Assembly: GCF_016595465.1 (NCBI RefSeq)
Contig: NZ_JAENIK010000001.1
Location: 124,001-188,000 of the forward strand
Direction: 5' to 3'
Length of the DNA stretch: 64,000 nt
Origin: Luteolibacter yonseiensis
Lineage (GTDB): Bacteria > Verrucomicrobiota > Verrucomicrobiia > Verrucomicrobiales > Akkermansiaceae
Position numbers and translations under genes: made by a program. Below, one piece after another: positions 52,600 through 61,951 of the stretch. The notes below the pieces were generated by a model. That model was not told the DNA's origin. It did no database searches and saw nothing but the letters and a program-made list of their open reading frames with translations. The stretch's first letter is position 1. The number at the start of each line of letters is the position of its first letter.

Positions 52600-53334
52600 T
52601 CACTTCAGACCCAGCACGTCCTGCATGTCATACAGCCCCACCGGCTGGTCCTCCAGCCAGCAGGCGGCGCGGACGGCACCGGCGGCGAAGGTCATGCGGG
52701 AGGATGCCTTGTGGGTGAGTTCCACGCGCTCGCCATCCGCGGCGAAGAGCACGGTGTGGTCGCCGACCACGTCGCCACCGCGCAGGGTGTGCATGCCGAT
52801 CTCACGCGGCTTGCGCGGGCCGATGTTTCCGAAGCGTCCGTGCGCGATGTCGTCCTGGTAGGAGGTGTTCGTCTCCTCGTTGAGGATTTCCAACAGGCGG
52901 CGCGCGGTGCCGGAGGGCGAGTCGATCTTGTGCTTGTGGTGCATCTCGGTGACCTCGATGTCGAAGCGGTCCTGCGTGAGGATGCGCGAGGCGAGGCGGG
53001 TGAGCCAGAAAAGCGTGTTCACCCCCACAGAATAGTTCGCGGCGTAGACGATGCGGATGGACTTCGCCGCCTCGTAGATAACCTGGCGCTCGGCATCCGT
53101 GTGGCCGGTGGTGCCGATGACGAGGCTGGTGCCGTGTTTCAACGCGGCCTCCACGACGGCGGTGGTGAAGGAATGCACCGTGAAATCGATGGCGCAGGTG
53201 GCCTTGGAAAATGCCGCGTCCAGATCTTCTCCGGCATCGTGGGTGGCGGTGACGGGCACGCCCGCGAGCTTCGCGGCTTCGATGATGGTGTGGCCCATGC
53301 GGCCGGACTTTCCAGTGACGAGGAGGTTTGGCAT
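52600..53334 (-). CDS. dapB: 4-hydroxy-tetrahydrodipicolinate reductase
   Basis: A 244-residue DapB. Cofactor motif TGKSGRMG (7-14), then CAIDFT, GTTGHT, the dinucleotide-linked ANYSVGVN loop, and the active-site EMHHKHKIDSPSGTA motif with HH and K followed by SGT. It reduces hydroxy-tetrahydrodipicolinate to tetrahydrodipicolinate in lysine and diaminopimelate synthesis in the cytoplasm. The next gene upstream on the same strand is a large TPR protein, 28 bases away, so they may be co-transcribed. No dapA is present in this window. Confidence 0.95.
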   Translation of the reverse strand: MPNLLVTGKSGRMGHTIIEAAKLAGVPVTATHDAGEDLDAAFSKATCAIDFTVHSFTTAVVEAALKHGTSLVIGTTGHTDAERQVIYEAAKSIRIVYAANYSVGVNTLFWLTRLASRILTQDRFDIEVTEMHHKHKIDSPSGTARRLLEILNEETNTSYQDDIAHGRFGNIGPRKPREIGMHTLRGGDVVGDHTVLFAADGERVELTHKASSRMTFAAGAVRAACWLEDQPVGLYDMQDVLGLK

Positions 53335-53362
53335 GTTGGTGAAGGAAAATTGAAGTGTGCGA

Positions 53363-55942
53363 TCAGTCGTCTTCGAAGATCATTTGCTCAAGCTTGATTT
53401 TTCTCGCCCGGGCCGCGGCGATCTCGGCCTGGGGACCCTTGAAGGATGCGATCTTCTGTGCGACGGAGATGGCGGTCTGCCAGCGCTCCGCTTTTTCCAG
53501 CAGGGCGAGAGCGCCGAATCCGCAGCGTTCGAAGTATTCCCACTCCGTCGGCGGGGTGGTGGTTTCAAGCACCGAATAATAGGCTTGGAAGGCTTCCTTC
53601 TCGCGGTTTTTTCCCGGGTTCTTGGGATCGGGAAGCTGCTCCAACGTGGTGCCGCGCAGGTATTGCAGGCGGTTCAGCAGCGAGGGCTGGCTTCTCGCAT
53701 GGGCCAGCAGCCTGTCATAAACAGCCAGCGCCTCGACCATGGAGGACTCGTTGCTGCTGCCCTGGGCATAGAGGGCCTCGCCCAGCAGGAGACCGGCGGG
53801 AAGCTGGAGGGGATCATCCTCCGGCAGGGTCTTGATCCACTTGCCGAGAAACGCGGAGGCCTCGGGCAGGCGGTACATGTCGATGAGGAAGGAGGCTTTC
53901 TCCAAGGTGGCGATGGCTTTCAGCGGTCCCTTGGATTCGCAGGCCTTGTCGAAGCAGACGAGCGCCTCTTCCTTGGACTGCGGGGTGCCGCCGAGCGCGG
54001 CGGAGCGGGCGGTGAGCAGCCAGGCGGCCTGCGCGCGGTCGGGATCGGTGTCGGTGGTGGCGAGTTTTTGAAACACCAGGCGGGCGTCATTGTAGCTGCC
54101 TGCCTGGAACTGGTTCCGTCCAAGCGTGAAGGCGGCTTCTGCGGCGACCGGATCGCCCGGGTAGGTGTCCATGATCGCCTGGGCCTGCGCCATCGCCGCG
54201 GCGGAATCGTGGGTGAGATCCGCCATCCTCATCCGCATCAGGGCCAGCCTGGGGGGCGGGAGCGCGGCGGATTTTTCCGAGGAGGCCTCGAGCGCGTCCA
54301 GATGGATTTTCGCGAGCGCCACGTCCGGAGCCGTGCCCGAGAGCGCGGCTTCCGCCACGGCGAGCCGGGCTTCCGCCGCCCTCGGATGGTCGGGGAACCG
54401 CTTGAGAAATTCTTCCAGCAAGGGAGCGGCGGCCGCCGGTGGGGTGGTGGAAAGGGCGCGCTCCAGCTCCAGATCCGCATCAAGCTCCTGGTCGGGAGCG
54501 GTGTTCTGGTTCTGGATGAGGTGGACTTTTCCGCCCTCTCCGCTGTGGAGGCGGGCGATGGCCGCCTGCAGTCTCGCCGTCCTCGCTTCCGGCGCGCCGA
54601 GCGATCGCGCGGCTTCCTCGAACAACTGGATCGCCAGTTTGGGATCGCCCTTCCGATAGGCGGCGCGGGCTTCGAGAAACGCGGCCTCGCCCTTGAGTTC
54701 CGTGGAATCCGCGGTCTGCCGCAACGTGTTGAGCAAGGAAAACGCCTGCTCGCTGTCCCCCTCGTCCAGCAGCCAGCGGGCGGACTGGTAGAGCGACCGG
54801 GTGGCGAGAAAATGCCCGGGATGCTCGATCCGCAGGCGGTTGAAAAGCAAATGTGCCTCCGCCTTCGTCTCGGTCGTGCCGATGCGGTGCAGACCGATGG
54901 CGCGGGCGTAAATCGAGAAGACCAGCCGGTCGGTCAGGCTGGAGGGCGTTTCATAGGTGGGCCACGCCGCGACGGCCGAGCCGGAGGCAGGCGTGGCGAT
55001 GGATGAGATGGGCGGCAGCAGCGGGGGAGTGATCCACAATGCCAGCCGCTCCAGCACGGGGTCCGTCGTCGCGGGTTTTTCCGGCAGCCACTGGAGGATC
55101 CTGCCGAACATGGTGTCCAGCAACGGGGAGCCCGGATGGTCCTGGATGAAGGCGAGCAGCGACTTCGCGGCGTCTTCGGCTTTTCCTCCGGCCGCGACGG
55201 CGTCCGCCAGGCCGATGGCCGCCGCGTGGTAGTGCGCGAGCGTCTGGCCGTCCGCGTGGTTCAGCAGCTCGCGGAACGCCGCTTCCGCTTCCGCCGGATG
55301 ATCCTCCTTCAGGAGGAGCTGGGCATTGAGAAAGGAGGCGAGAGGCTGGTCCTCCGCGGTGATGTCCGCGGTCTCCGGCATCGCCGCGCGGGCGGGGGCG
55401 GCGCGGCCGAGATCGAGCAGGATTTCCACCTGATAGAGGCGGATGCGCGCGGCGGTTTTCTCATCCGCGCCGGGAATGAGTCCCGCGAGCGATCCGAGCG
55501 CGGCTTCCGGCTGGTCGAGCGCAAGCCGCAGGCTGGCCAGCGTCAGTCCGGCCTCCGTACGATGCGCCGCCGCAGGATTTTCCAGAAGGTGGGAAAAGAG
55601 GTCCGCCGCTTCGGCGAAACGTTTCTGGCCCGCGAGCGCCTGTGCTTTCCAGAAAAGCGCCTCCGCGTTTTTTTCCACGAAGGATTGCTCCAGCAGCTCG
55701 AGCGCGGCGGAGGGATTTCCCTCGCGCACCAGCGACTCCGCGAGGCGGATGCCGATCCGGGACTTCACCCCGGGTGTGAGTCCGGGAGCCGCGAGGCAGT
55801 TGCGGAAATGCAGTTCCGCCATCTCCCACAGCCCGTCCGCGAGCGCCGCCTCGCCCTTGCGCTCGTGGTCCGCGAACGCGTCCGCCCCCTGCCCTCGCAC
55901 GGGCGAGAGCAGCAGGAGTGGAAACAGGGGCCAGAACTTCAT
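53363..55942 (-). CDS. large secreted TPR repeat protein
   Basis: An 859-residue protein with a signal peptide (MKFWPLFPLLLLSPVRGQG). The rest is helical hairpin repeats of TPR/Sel1-like type, for example GLWEMAELHFRNCLAAPGLTP, NPSAALELLEQSFVEKNAEALFWKAQALAGQKRFAEAADLFSHLLE and TLAHYHAAAIGLADAVAAGGKAEDAAKSLLAFIQDHPGSPLL. It is probably periplasmic or surface-exposed and acts as a scaffold. It is upstream of dapB by 28 bases, but the functional link is unclear. Confidence 0.85.
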   Translation of the reverse strand: MKFWPLFPLLLLSPVRGQGADAFADHERKGEAALADGLWEMAELHFRNCLAAPGLTPGVKSRIGIRLAESLVREGNPSAALELLEQSFVEKNAEALFWKAQALAGQKRFAEAADLFSHLLENPAAAHRTEAGLTLASLRLALDQPEAALGSLAGLIPGADEKTAARIRLYQVEILLDLGRAAPARAAMPETADITAEDQPLASFLNAQLLLKEDHPAEAEAAFRELLNHADGQTLAHYHAAAIGLADAVAAGGKAEDAAKSLLAFIQDHPGSPLLDTMFGRILQWLPEKPATTDPVLERLALWITPPLLPPISSIATPASGSAVAAWPTYETPSSLTDRLVFSIYARAIGLHRIGTTETKAEAHLLFNRLRIEHPGHFLATRSLYQSARWLLDEGDSEQAFSLLNTLRQTADSTELKGEAAFLEARAAYRKGDPKLAIQLFEEAARSLGAPEARTARLQAAIARLHSGEGGKVHLIQNQNTAPDQELDADLELERALSTTPPAAAAPLLEEFLKRFPDHPRAAEARLAVAEAALSGTAPDVALAKIHLDALEASSEKSAALPPPRLALMRMRMADLTHDSAAAMAQAQAIMDTYPGDPVAAEAAFTLGRNQFQAGSYNDARLVFQKLATTDTDPDRAQAAWLLTARSAALGGTPQSKEEALVCFDKACESKGPLKAIATLEKASFLIDMYRLPEASAFLGKWIKTLPEDDPLQLPAGLLLGEALYAQGSSNESSMVEALAVYDRLLAHARSQPSLLNRLQYLRGTTLEQLPDPKNPGKNREKEAFQAYYSVLETTTPPTEWEYFERCGFGALALLEKAERWQTAISVAQKIASFKGPQAEIAAARARKIKLEQMIFEDD

Positions 55943-56092
55943 CGGACGGACAGGAAGCTAGAAGGGGACTTTCCCCATGACCAGCCCGGATCATTGAAAA
56001 TCCTCCGGGCTGAGGAACCGCGGGAAGCGCCTCGGGCGGACGGGCCGCGCCGTGGCCAGGCCCGTGGGCGTGGATCATCGATACAGCCGGGC

Positions 56093-56149
56093 AAAAAAAG
56101 AGGCGGACCCCGTCGCGTGGAATGACTTCCGCGCTCCGGTTTCCGCCTC
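56093..56149 (-). terminator. terminator of xylA, with a REP-like palindrome inside its loop
   Basis: On the minus strand, TTTTTTT (complement of 56093-56099) follows an 8-bp outer stem, GAGGCGGA (56100-56107) with TCCGCCTC (56142-56149). The loop between carries the class A palindrome at 56114-56139, giving a two-tier hairpin. It is 26 bases after the xylA stop codon. Confidence 0.75.
56114..56139 (-). repeat. REP-like palindrome, class A, second copy
   Basis: The core GCGTGGAATGACTTCCGCGC with the following CTCC matches 14352-14378 closely. It lies inside the xylA terminator loop, where it adds an inner stem. Confidence 0.6.
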
Positions 56150-56175
56150 CGGGGAGGGTGGCCCAGATGAGAAGC

Positions 56176-57480
56176 TCAGATGAACTCGTTCAAGAGTCCC
56201 TCGATCATTTCCTGGCGACCGCTGGCGACCATCGGCTCGGGGTTGGCGAGGGCGTATTGCTCCAGTCCTGCGAGGGTGGTTTTTCCGGCCTCGACTTCGG
56301 CTCCGACACCGCTGTCCCATGTCTTGTAACGCTCGGCGATGAATTGGTCGATGCGTCCGTCCGCGCGGATGGCGGCGGCGGTTTTCAGGCCGCGGGCGAA
56401 GGCGTCCATGCCGACGACGTGGGCGTGCACGAGGTCCACGGGTTCCCAGGACTCGCGGCGGCGTTTCGCGTCGAAGTTGAGTCCGCCGGTGGTGAAGCCG
56501 CCCATTTTCATGAGCACCAGCATCGTCTGGGTGGTGAGGTAGAGATCGGTCGGGAACTGGTCGGTGTCCCAGCCGACGTTCGGCGTGCCCATGTTCGCGT
56601 CGATGCTGCCGAGCGCGCCGGCCTCGTAGGCGACGGTGAGCTCGTGCTCCATCGTGTGGCCCGCGAGGGTCGCGTGGTTGGTCTCGATGTTGAGCTTGAA
56701 GTGTTCGAGCAGGTCGTATTCGCGGAGGAAATTGAGGCAGGCGGCGGAGTCGGAATCGTATTGGTGGGTCGTCGGTTCCTGTGGTTTCGGCTCGATGTAG
56801 AACTGGCCCTTGAAGCCGATTTCCTTCTTGTAATCCACCGCCATGTGGAGGAAGCGGGCGAGGTGGTCCAGCTCGCGCTTCATGTTCGTGTTGAGCAGGG
56901 TGGTGTAGCCCTCGCGGCCGCCCCAGAACGTGTAGCCCTCGCCGCCGAGGCGGTGGGTGACCTCCATGGCTTTCTTCACCTGTGCGGCGGCGTAGGCATA
57001 GACCTGCGCGTTCGGGCTGGTGGCTGCGCCCTGCTGGTAGCGCGGGTGGACGAAGAGACAGGCGGTGCCCCAGAGAAGCTTCTTGCCGGTGCGCTTCTGC
57101 TCCTCCTCCAGCACGTCCGCCACGGCGTCCAGCGCCTTGTTGGACTCGGAGAGGGTGGCGCACTCGGGAGCCACGTCGCGGTCATGGAAGCAGTAGTAGT
57201 CGATGCCGACCTTGTCGATGAAGTCGAAGAACACGCGGGCGCGGTTCTGGGCGTTGGTGATGGATTCCGTGCCATCGTCCCACGGGTGGGAAGCGGTGCC
57301 GGAGCCGAAGGGATCCGCCCCCGTGCCGCGCATGGTGTGCCAGTAGGCGCAGCCGAAGCGGAACCACTCGGACATGGTTTTTCCGGCGACGACCTCGCCG
57401 GCGTTGTAGTGCTTGAAAGAAAGCGGGTTTTTTGAACCCGGGCCTTCGTATTTGACGGCTTCACAGGGGAATAAGCTCAT
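56176..57480 (-). CDS. xylA: xylose isomerase
   Basis: A 434-residue class II xylose isomerase from the ATG at 57480. Landmarks include [26 protein letters not shown] (catalytic His/Asp region), [30 protein letters not shown] (metal ligands), [14 protein letters not shown] and [17 protein letters not shown]. It converts D-xylose to D-xylulose in the cytoplasm. It is divergent from xylR, with only 114 bases between the start codons, and ends in a terminator at 56093-56149. No xylB kinase gene is in the window. Confidence 0.97.
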   Translation of the reverse strand: MSLFPCEAVKYEGPGSKNPLSFKHYNAGEVVAGKTMSEWFRFGCAYWHTMRGTGADPFGSGTASHPWDDGTESITNAQNRARVFFDFIDKVGIDYYCFHDRDVAPECATLSESNKALDAVADVLEEEQKRTGKKLLWGTACLFVHPRYQQGAATSPNAQVYAYAAAQVKKAMEVTHRLGGEGYTFWGGREGYTTLLNTNMKRELDHLARFLHMAVDYKKEIGFKGQFYIEPKPQEPTTHQYDSDSAACLNFLREYDLLEHFKLNIETNHATLAGHTMEHELTVAYEAGALGSIDANMGTPNVGWDTDQFPTDLYLTTQTMLVLMKMGGFTTGGLNFDAKRRRESWEPVDLVHAHVVGMDAFARGLKTAAAIRADGRIDQFIAERYKTWDSGVGAEVEAGKTTLAGLEQYALANPEPMVASGRQEMIEGLLNEFI

Positions 57481-57538
57481 GATAATGGGTTGGTTCGGTT
57501 GGTTGGCTCGGTGCCGCAGCATGCGCGACTCATTGCAA

Positions 57539-57559
57539 GCTAGCGCAGATTCCGCTGGC
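57539..57559. promoter_or_regulatory. candidate XylR operator, site 1
   Basis: GCTAGCG (57539-57545), 7-base spacer, CGCTGGC (57553-57559). The arms pair with one mismatch. It matches site 2 (57563-57583) at 16 of 21 positions and is set 24 bases from it, in the short xylA-xylR divergent region. Confidence 0.6.
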
Positions 57560-57562
57560 ATT

Positions 57563-57583
57563 GCTACCGTAAATTCCGGTAGC
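57563..57583. promoter_or_regulatory. candidate XylR operator, site 2
   Basis: GCTACCG (57563-57569), 7-base spacer, CGGTAGC (57577-57583): a perfect 7-bp dyad. It ends 11 bases before the xylR start codon. Tandem dyads between divergent xylA and xylR are where an AraC-family XylR is expected to act. Confidence 0.65.
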
Positions 57584-57594
57584 TTCTTGATGAA

Positions 57595-58752
57595 ATGCGA
57601 CACGTCAAACCCGAGATTTCCCGCCGCATCGCCGTGGTGCAGTCGTCCGTGAACGTCCGCCGTCTGACGCCCGGCCTCGCTCCTTTCGCGGGCATGGGCT
57701 ATGATTTCTGGATCATCGACCTCTACCGGCAGAGGGATCTTCTGCTGGCAAGCCTGGCGGAATGGAAACCAAGCGCCATCGTGACGGAGTGGCATCCGGG
57801 ACTCACGGAAGAACTCGTCGCGCTGGGCTGCCCGGTCATCCTCGTGCCGTCCGACCAGCCCGTGGAGGGAGTCCATCACGTCGACATCGACGACGTGGCG
57901 ATCGGCAGGCTTGCGGCGGAACACCTGGTATCCCGCGGCTATCAGAACTTCGCCTTCGTTGGCAGGGGGGACGCCCACTATGCGAAACAACGGCTGGAAG
58001 GGTTCCGGTCCGTCGTGGGCGAGTGCGCCGTCTACTGGGAGGAATTCCGCGACTGGCGGCAGTATGATGAATACTGGCGCGATCCGGACGAGGACATGGT
58101 CGGCTGGCTCGCGGCGCAGGCGACCCCCCTGGGGCTTTTCACCGCGCACGATCCCACGGGGCGGCATGTGCTGGAGGCGGCCGCACAGATCGGCCTGGAA
58201 GTCCCGTTCGCCCTCGGCGTGATTTCCGCGAATGACGACGAGACCGTCTGCGAGATGGCCCGGCCCGCCCTCTCCAGCATCCGCCTGCCATGGCGCCGGC
58301 TCGCGGCGGAGGCGGTGCTCACCATCGAGGCGATCTGGGAAGGGAAAAATCCCACCTCGCCGGTCCTCGTACCGCCGCTCGACATCGTGACGCGCGGCTC
58401 CAGTTCCTATGAAGCGGTGAGCGACCCGGTGGTGCGGCGGGCGATGCAGCTTCTGGTGGAGCAGATTTCCACCATCCTCTCGGTGGAAGACTGGGCCGGC
58501 CGGACGGGCGTCTCGCGCCGGGTGCTGGAGCGGCGGTTCCAAGGCGCGCTCGACCGCTCGCCCCATTCCATGATCCAGCACGAACGCATCGAGCGGGCGA
58601 AAAAACTCCTCACCACCACCGACCTGCCCGTCGCGATCATCGCCGAGCGCTGCGGTTTCCAGAGCAACGAACGCCTCACGGTGAATTTCCGCGAGATCGT
58701 CGGCACCCCGCCCGCGACCTACCGGCGCGACGCCCGCCGGAAGCCTTCATGA
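57595..58752 (+). CDS. xylR: AraC-family xylose-responsive regulator XylR
   Basis: A 385-residue regulator. Residues 1-270 form a periplasmic-binding-protein-like sugar sensor ([64 protein letters not shown]). Residues about 285-380 form an AraC helix-turn-helix pair ([40 protein letters not shown] ... [30 protein letters not shown]). It is divergent from xylA, and two dyads in the intergenic region are probable binding sites. In E. coli, XylR activates xylose genes when xylose is bound; the same is likely here. Confidence 0.95.
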   Translation: MRHVKPEISRRIAVVQSSVNVRRLTPGLAPFAGMGYDFWIIDLYRQRDLLLASLAEWKPSAIVTEWHPGLTEELVALGCPVILVPSDQPVEGVHHVDIDDVAIGRLAAEHLVSRGYQNFAFVGRGDAHYAKQRLEGFRSVVGECAVYWEEFRDWRQYDEYWRDPDEDMVGWLAAQATPLGLFTAHDPTGRHVLEAAAQIGLEVPFALGVISANDDETVCEMARPALSSIRLPWRRLAAEAVLTIEAIWEGKNPTSPVLVPPLDIVTRGSSSYEAVSDPVVRRAMQLLVEQISTILSVEDWAGRTGVSRRVLERRFQGALDRSPHSMIQHERIERAKKLLTTTDLPVAIIAERCGFQSNERLTVNFREIVGTPPATYRRDARRKPS

Positions 58753-59062
58753 CGCCCGGTGGTCAACCGGCGGTGTGTGACGAAAGTGCCCCCGGGAATC
58801 GAAAAAATCACGAAGACAGTTGGCATGGGCGGTGCTATTTCCCCCGCGTCGCGACACAAGGCGGTTCGACTGAGATGCCTCCATGGTTAATGGGTTTTCC
58901 TGTGAGGATGATCAGTCGGACCGCTTCATTTTTCTGAATTTAAACGGAGGCGGAAAATGAAACGAGGTGAGATGCCGCTCGTTTTCTGCCTAAGCCTCGA
59001 TCTTGAAAAAAACTGGGAAGGCTTTCCTTCCGTCGGCGGGCGTGAAATAGTCCTTCCGCCTG
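58753..59062. other. 310-base region before the AlbA_2/ATPase gene
   Basis: Mostly AT-richer than its surroundings. It contains a short frame with a good ribosome-binding site (58957-59103, listed separately) that overlaps the start of the next gene. Otherwise nothing definite. Confidence 0.4.
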
Positions 59063-59103
59063 ATGAATTCCGAAACTCTCAAGTCCCTGATCGCTTCCGG
59101 TGA
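58957..59103 (+). CDS. possible 48-residue leader peptide overlapping the AlbA_2/ATPase gene
   Basis: An ATG at 58957 lies six bases after a GGAGG ribosome-binding site (58946-58950) and opens a 48-residue frame (MKRGEMPLVFCLSLDLEKNW ...) that ends at 59103, 40 bases inside the following gene in another frame. I do not recognise the peptide. The strong ribosome site and overlap suggest it may tune expression of the downstream pair, or it may be chance. Confidence 0.3.
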   Translation: MKRGEMPLVFCLSLDLEKNWEGFPSVGGREIVLPPDEFRNSQVPDRFR

Positions 59104-60256
59104 AATCGACCGTGTCGAAATGACCCGTTCCACGAAGGATGTGGACAAGTTCAGGGAAGCAATCTGCTCCTTTTCCAATGACATGGCGGGCAGGGGAGAG
59201 CCCGGTTATCTGCTTATCGGAGTTGATGAGAGAGATGCTACATTTCGTCTTCCGATCACCGACGAGCTTCTTCAACAATTCGCCTCATATCGTTCGGACG
59301 GTCAGATTCTCCCGCTTCCAGTGCTGAACATCTCAAAAGTTCCTCATCCGGATGGTGATGGAGATGTTCTGGTGGTGCAGGTGACGCCACACGACATGCC
59401 TCCGGTCCGTTACCGCGGGCGCGTCCACATCCGTGTGGGGCCGCGCAAGGACACTGCGAGCGAGGCCGAAGAAAGGATCCTGATGGAGCGCCGCGCCGCT
59501 AATTTCCCCACGTTCGATGCGACCCCGTGCCCGGAAGGTGAATTGAAGCGCTTGGATGTGGAAACATTCCGCCAGACCTATCGACCACATGCGGTGGCGG
59601 AAGAGGTGATCGCCGAGAATCACCGCACCGTGAAGGAGCAGCTTGCCGCCCTACGTTTTTTCAACCTCAGGCGGGACTGCCCCACGAATGCCGGGATGCT
59701 GATGTTCGCCTACGATCCGCTGGACCTTTTTCCCGGAGCAAAGATCCAGTTTGTTCAATTCGACGGAGAGGATCTGGCTGACGAAGTGGTTGCGGAGAAA
59801 ACATTTACGGGGAGCCTGATTACCGTCTTGTCGGAAATGGACAGCTTCCTCAAAGGACGCTTCACGCAAAAGCCGGTCGCCATCTCAGATTTGCGCGAGC
59901 AGGCGGTTTTTGATTTTCCTCCGGATGCGATCCGCGAACTTCTCATGAATGCGGTGCTGCATCGTGATTATCAATCGACAAGCCCCGTACGTTTTTATCA
60001 GTTCGCGGATCGGATCGAGATCCAGAATCCGGGAGGGCTTTATGGTGAGGCTTCGCCTCAGAATTTTCCGGGCGTGAATACCTACCGGAATCCGATCATC
60101 GCCGAGGCGATGCATGTGCTGGGATATGTGAATCGCTTCGGAAGGGGGGTGATGCGCGCCAGACGCGCGTTGGAAGAGAATGGAAGCTCTGAACCAATCT
60201 TCAAGTTTGAGACGCATCATTTCCTTTCCTGCATTCCCAAGCATCCGCAAAGATGA
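59063..60256 (+). CDS. AlbA_2 (Schlafen-type) and ATP-binding domain protein
   Basis: A 397-residue protein. N-terminal AlbA_2/Schlafen AAA_4-like domain (about 10-135): VEMTRSTKDVDKFREAICSFSNDMAGRGEPGYLLIGVDERD, then PPVRYRGRVHIRVGPRKDTASEAEERIL. C-terminal HATPase_c_4-like part with PPDAIRELLMNAVLHRDYQSTSPVRFYQFADRIEIQNPGGLYGE and RNPIIAEAMHVLGYVNRFGRGVMRARRALEENG. Such proteins are often called 'transcriptional regulator with HTH domain' or ATP-binding protein, and some occur in phage-defence contexts. It overlaps the next gene, a ParA ATPase, by four bases (ATGA), so the two are co-translated. Role unknown. Confidence 0.85.
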   Translation: MNSETLKSLIASGEIDRVEMTRSTKDVDKFREAICSFSNDMAGRGEPGYLLIGVDERDATFRLPITDELLQQFASYRSDGQILPLPVLNISKVPHPDGDGDVLVVQVTPHDMPPVRYRGRVHIRVGPRKDTASEAEERILMERRAANFPTFDATPCPEGELKRLDVETFRQTYRPHAVAEEVIAENHRTVKEQLAALRFFNLRRDCPTNAGMLMFAYDPLDLFPGAKIQFVQFDGEDLADEVVAEKTFTGSLITVLSEMDSFLKGRFTQKPVAISDLREQAVFDFPPDAIRELLMNAVLHRDYQSTSPVRFYQFADRIEIQNPGGLYGEASPQNFPGVNTYRNPIIAEAMHVLGYVNRFGRGVMRARRALEENGSSEPIFKFETHHFLSCIPKHPQR

Positions 60257-61227
60257 AAACGTTGGCATTTTTCAATAACAAGGGCGGGGTGGGAAAGACC
60301 ACGCTGGTTTATCACCTCGCATGGATGTTCGCGGACATGGGGAAGCGGGTGCTCGTCGCCGATCTCGATCCTCAGGCAAATGTGACGTCGATGTTTCTCG
60401 AAGAATCCGAGTTGGAAAAGCTCTGGGACCCGGACGTTGATAGCAAGCAAAGCATCATGGCTCCCATCAGTCCGCTGATCAGGGGCCTGGGTGACATCGG
60501 GCCGGCACCGGTTCGTTCGATCTCCAGCAGATTGCGACTGATCCCGGGGGATCTGAATCTCTCCAGTTTTGAATCAAAACTTTCGGAAGCCTGGATCAAG
60601 TGCCTGGATCGGGACGAAGCGGCTTTTCGGATCACAAGCGCGTTTCACCGCCTGATACGGATCGCCGCACGGGATTTTGATGCGGACATCATTCTGATCG
60701 ATGTTGGCCCGAACTTCGGAGCGATCAATCGTTCGGCGCTCATTTGTGCGGATGCGGTGGTGGTGCCTTTGGCACCCGATCTATTTTCCATCCAGGGGTT
60801 GATGAATCTTGGACCTACGTTGCGCCGTTGGAGGGAGGAATGGCTCGAACGGAGATCGAAGAATCCCGAAAAATCCCTCGATCTTCCAATAGGGAACATG
60901 ACCCCCTTGGGATATGTCATCCTTCAGTTCGGAATCAGGGACAGCCGGCCGGTGAAGGCATATGATAAATGGTCCCAGCGGATTCCCGAGGTGTTCAGCA
61001 AGTCTGTGTTGGGCGATGGGGAACAACTGTCGCTGGATGATTCCAGCGGACACTGCCTCGGGCTCCTCAAGCACTATCGCAGCCTCATGCCGATGGCGAT
61101 GGAGGCGAGAAAGCCGATATTTCATCTGAAGGCGGCGGATGGAGCGATCGGCGCCCACAGTTCGAGCGTCAAGGATTGTGAAAAGGATTTTAGCAAACTG
61201 GCTGACGCGATTCTCTCAGGCTTCTGA
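60253..61227 (+). CDS. ParA/Soj-family ATPase
   Basis: A 324-residue deviant Walker ATPase: K10-GGVGK15-T-T with the signature lysine, VLVADLDPQANVTSMFLEES (Walker A') and DADIILIDVGPNFGAINRSALICADAVVVPLAPDLFSIQGL (Walker B). In known systems ParA proteins position plasmids, chromosomes or protein complexes and need a partner that stimulates ATPase activity. No parB or parS-like site is visible here; the partner encoded in overlap is the AlbA_2/ATPase protein. The gene ends 16 bases from the convergent MOSC gene. Confidence 0.9.
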   Translation: MKTLAFFNNKGGVGKTTLVYHLAWMFADMGKRVLVADLDPQANVTSMFLEESELEKLWDPDVDSKQSIMAPISPLIRGLGDIGPAPVRSISSRLRLIPGDLNLSSFESKLSEAWIKCLDRDEAAFRITSAFHRLIRIAARDFDADIILIDVGPNFGAINRSALICADAVVVPLAPDLFSIQGLMNLGPTLRRWREEWLERRSKNPEKSLDLPIGNMTPLGYVILQFGIRDSRPVKAYDKWSQRIPEVFSKSVLGDGEQLSLDDSSGHCLGLLKHYRSLMPMAMEARKPIFHLKAADGAIGAHSSSVKDCEKDFSKLADAILSGF

Positions 61228-61243
61228 AATCCGGGGGCACCAT

Positions 61244-61951
61244 CTACTCCGGCTGTTCGGTCCGCAGCCTGGTGGAAGCCGTGGCCTTCTTCTCCGCGCG
61301 GAGGTGCAGCGAGTCTTTCCAACTGGTGGACAGGAGGGGGCATTCGGAGAGGCTGCGGGCGGCGTCGGTGTCCTGCTTGTCGTGATGCATGATCCGGTTG
61401 CAGCGCGCGACGGTCCATCCGGGGAACGGGCGGTCGATGAGGGTGAGGGCATCGCCCGGCCGGACATGGCCGTGGCGGAGGACACGGAAGTAAAAGCCGG
61501 TGAAACCGGTGGTCTCGACCTGGACGGCGAGGTCCTTCACCTGCCAGCGGCGGGCGAGTTTCCAGCAGGGCTGGCGGGGTTGGGAGATCTGGACCTCCGC
61601 CTCGCCGAGGGAGTAGCGGTCGCCGATGCAGGCTCCGGTTTCGAGAAGTCCGTGGAGTGTCAGGTTCTCGCCGAAGGCACCGTGCGGCAGATCCGGCAAG
61701 GCGAGGGTTTTCCGCCAGTGGTCGTAATGCTCGGAAGGGTAGACGCAGACGGCTTTCTCCGGGCCGCCGTGGTGCTTGCGGTCGGCCTGTTCGTCACTGC
61801 GGAAGCCTTCGTAGCCGAGCCAGCGCGGGCCGGACTGGGGCTCCTTGTGGAAGCCGGTGGCCCATGGCTTGTCCCACCATTCGCCGGATTGTCCGGATTC
61901 GATCTGGCGGACCGGACCGAGGTGGAGGGCGAGGACGTGGATGTTGCTCAT
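61244..61951 (-). CDS. MOSC domain protein, YiiM-like
   Basis: A 235-residue protein of the YiiM type: GYEGFRSDEQADRKHHGGPEKAVCVYPSEHYDHWRKTL, then GAFGENLTLHGL, AEVQISQPRQPCWKLARRW with the conserved cysteine, and TGFTGFYFRVLRHGHVRPGDAL. MOSC enzymes bind a molybdenum cofactor through that cysteine; YiiM reduces N-hydroxylated compounds. It overlaps the HxlR regulator gene by four bases, so the two are co-transcribed. Confidence 0.92.
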   Translation of the reverse strand: MSNIHVLALHLGPVRQIESGQSGEWWDKPWATGFHKEPQSGPRWLGYEGFRSDEQADRKHHGGPEKAVCVYPSEHYDHWRKTLALPDLPHGAFGENLTLHGLLETGACIGDRYSLGEAEVQISQPRQPCWKLARRWQVKDLAVQVETTGFTGFYFRVLRHGHVRPGDALTLIDRPFPGWTVARCNRIMHHDKQDTDAARSLSECPLLSTSWKDSLHLRAEKKATASTRLRTEQPE

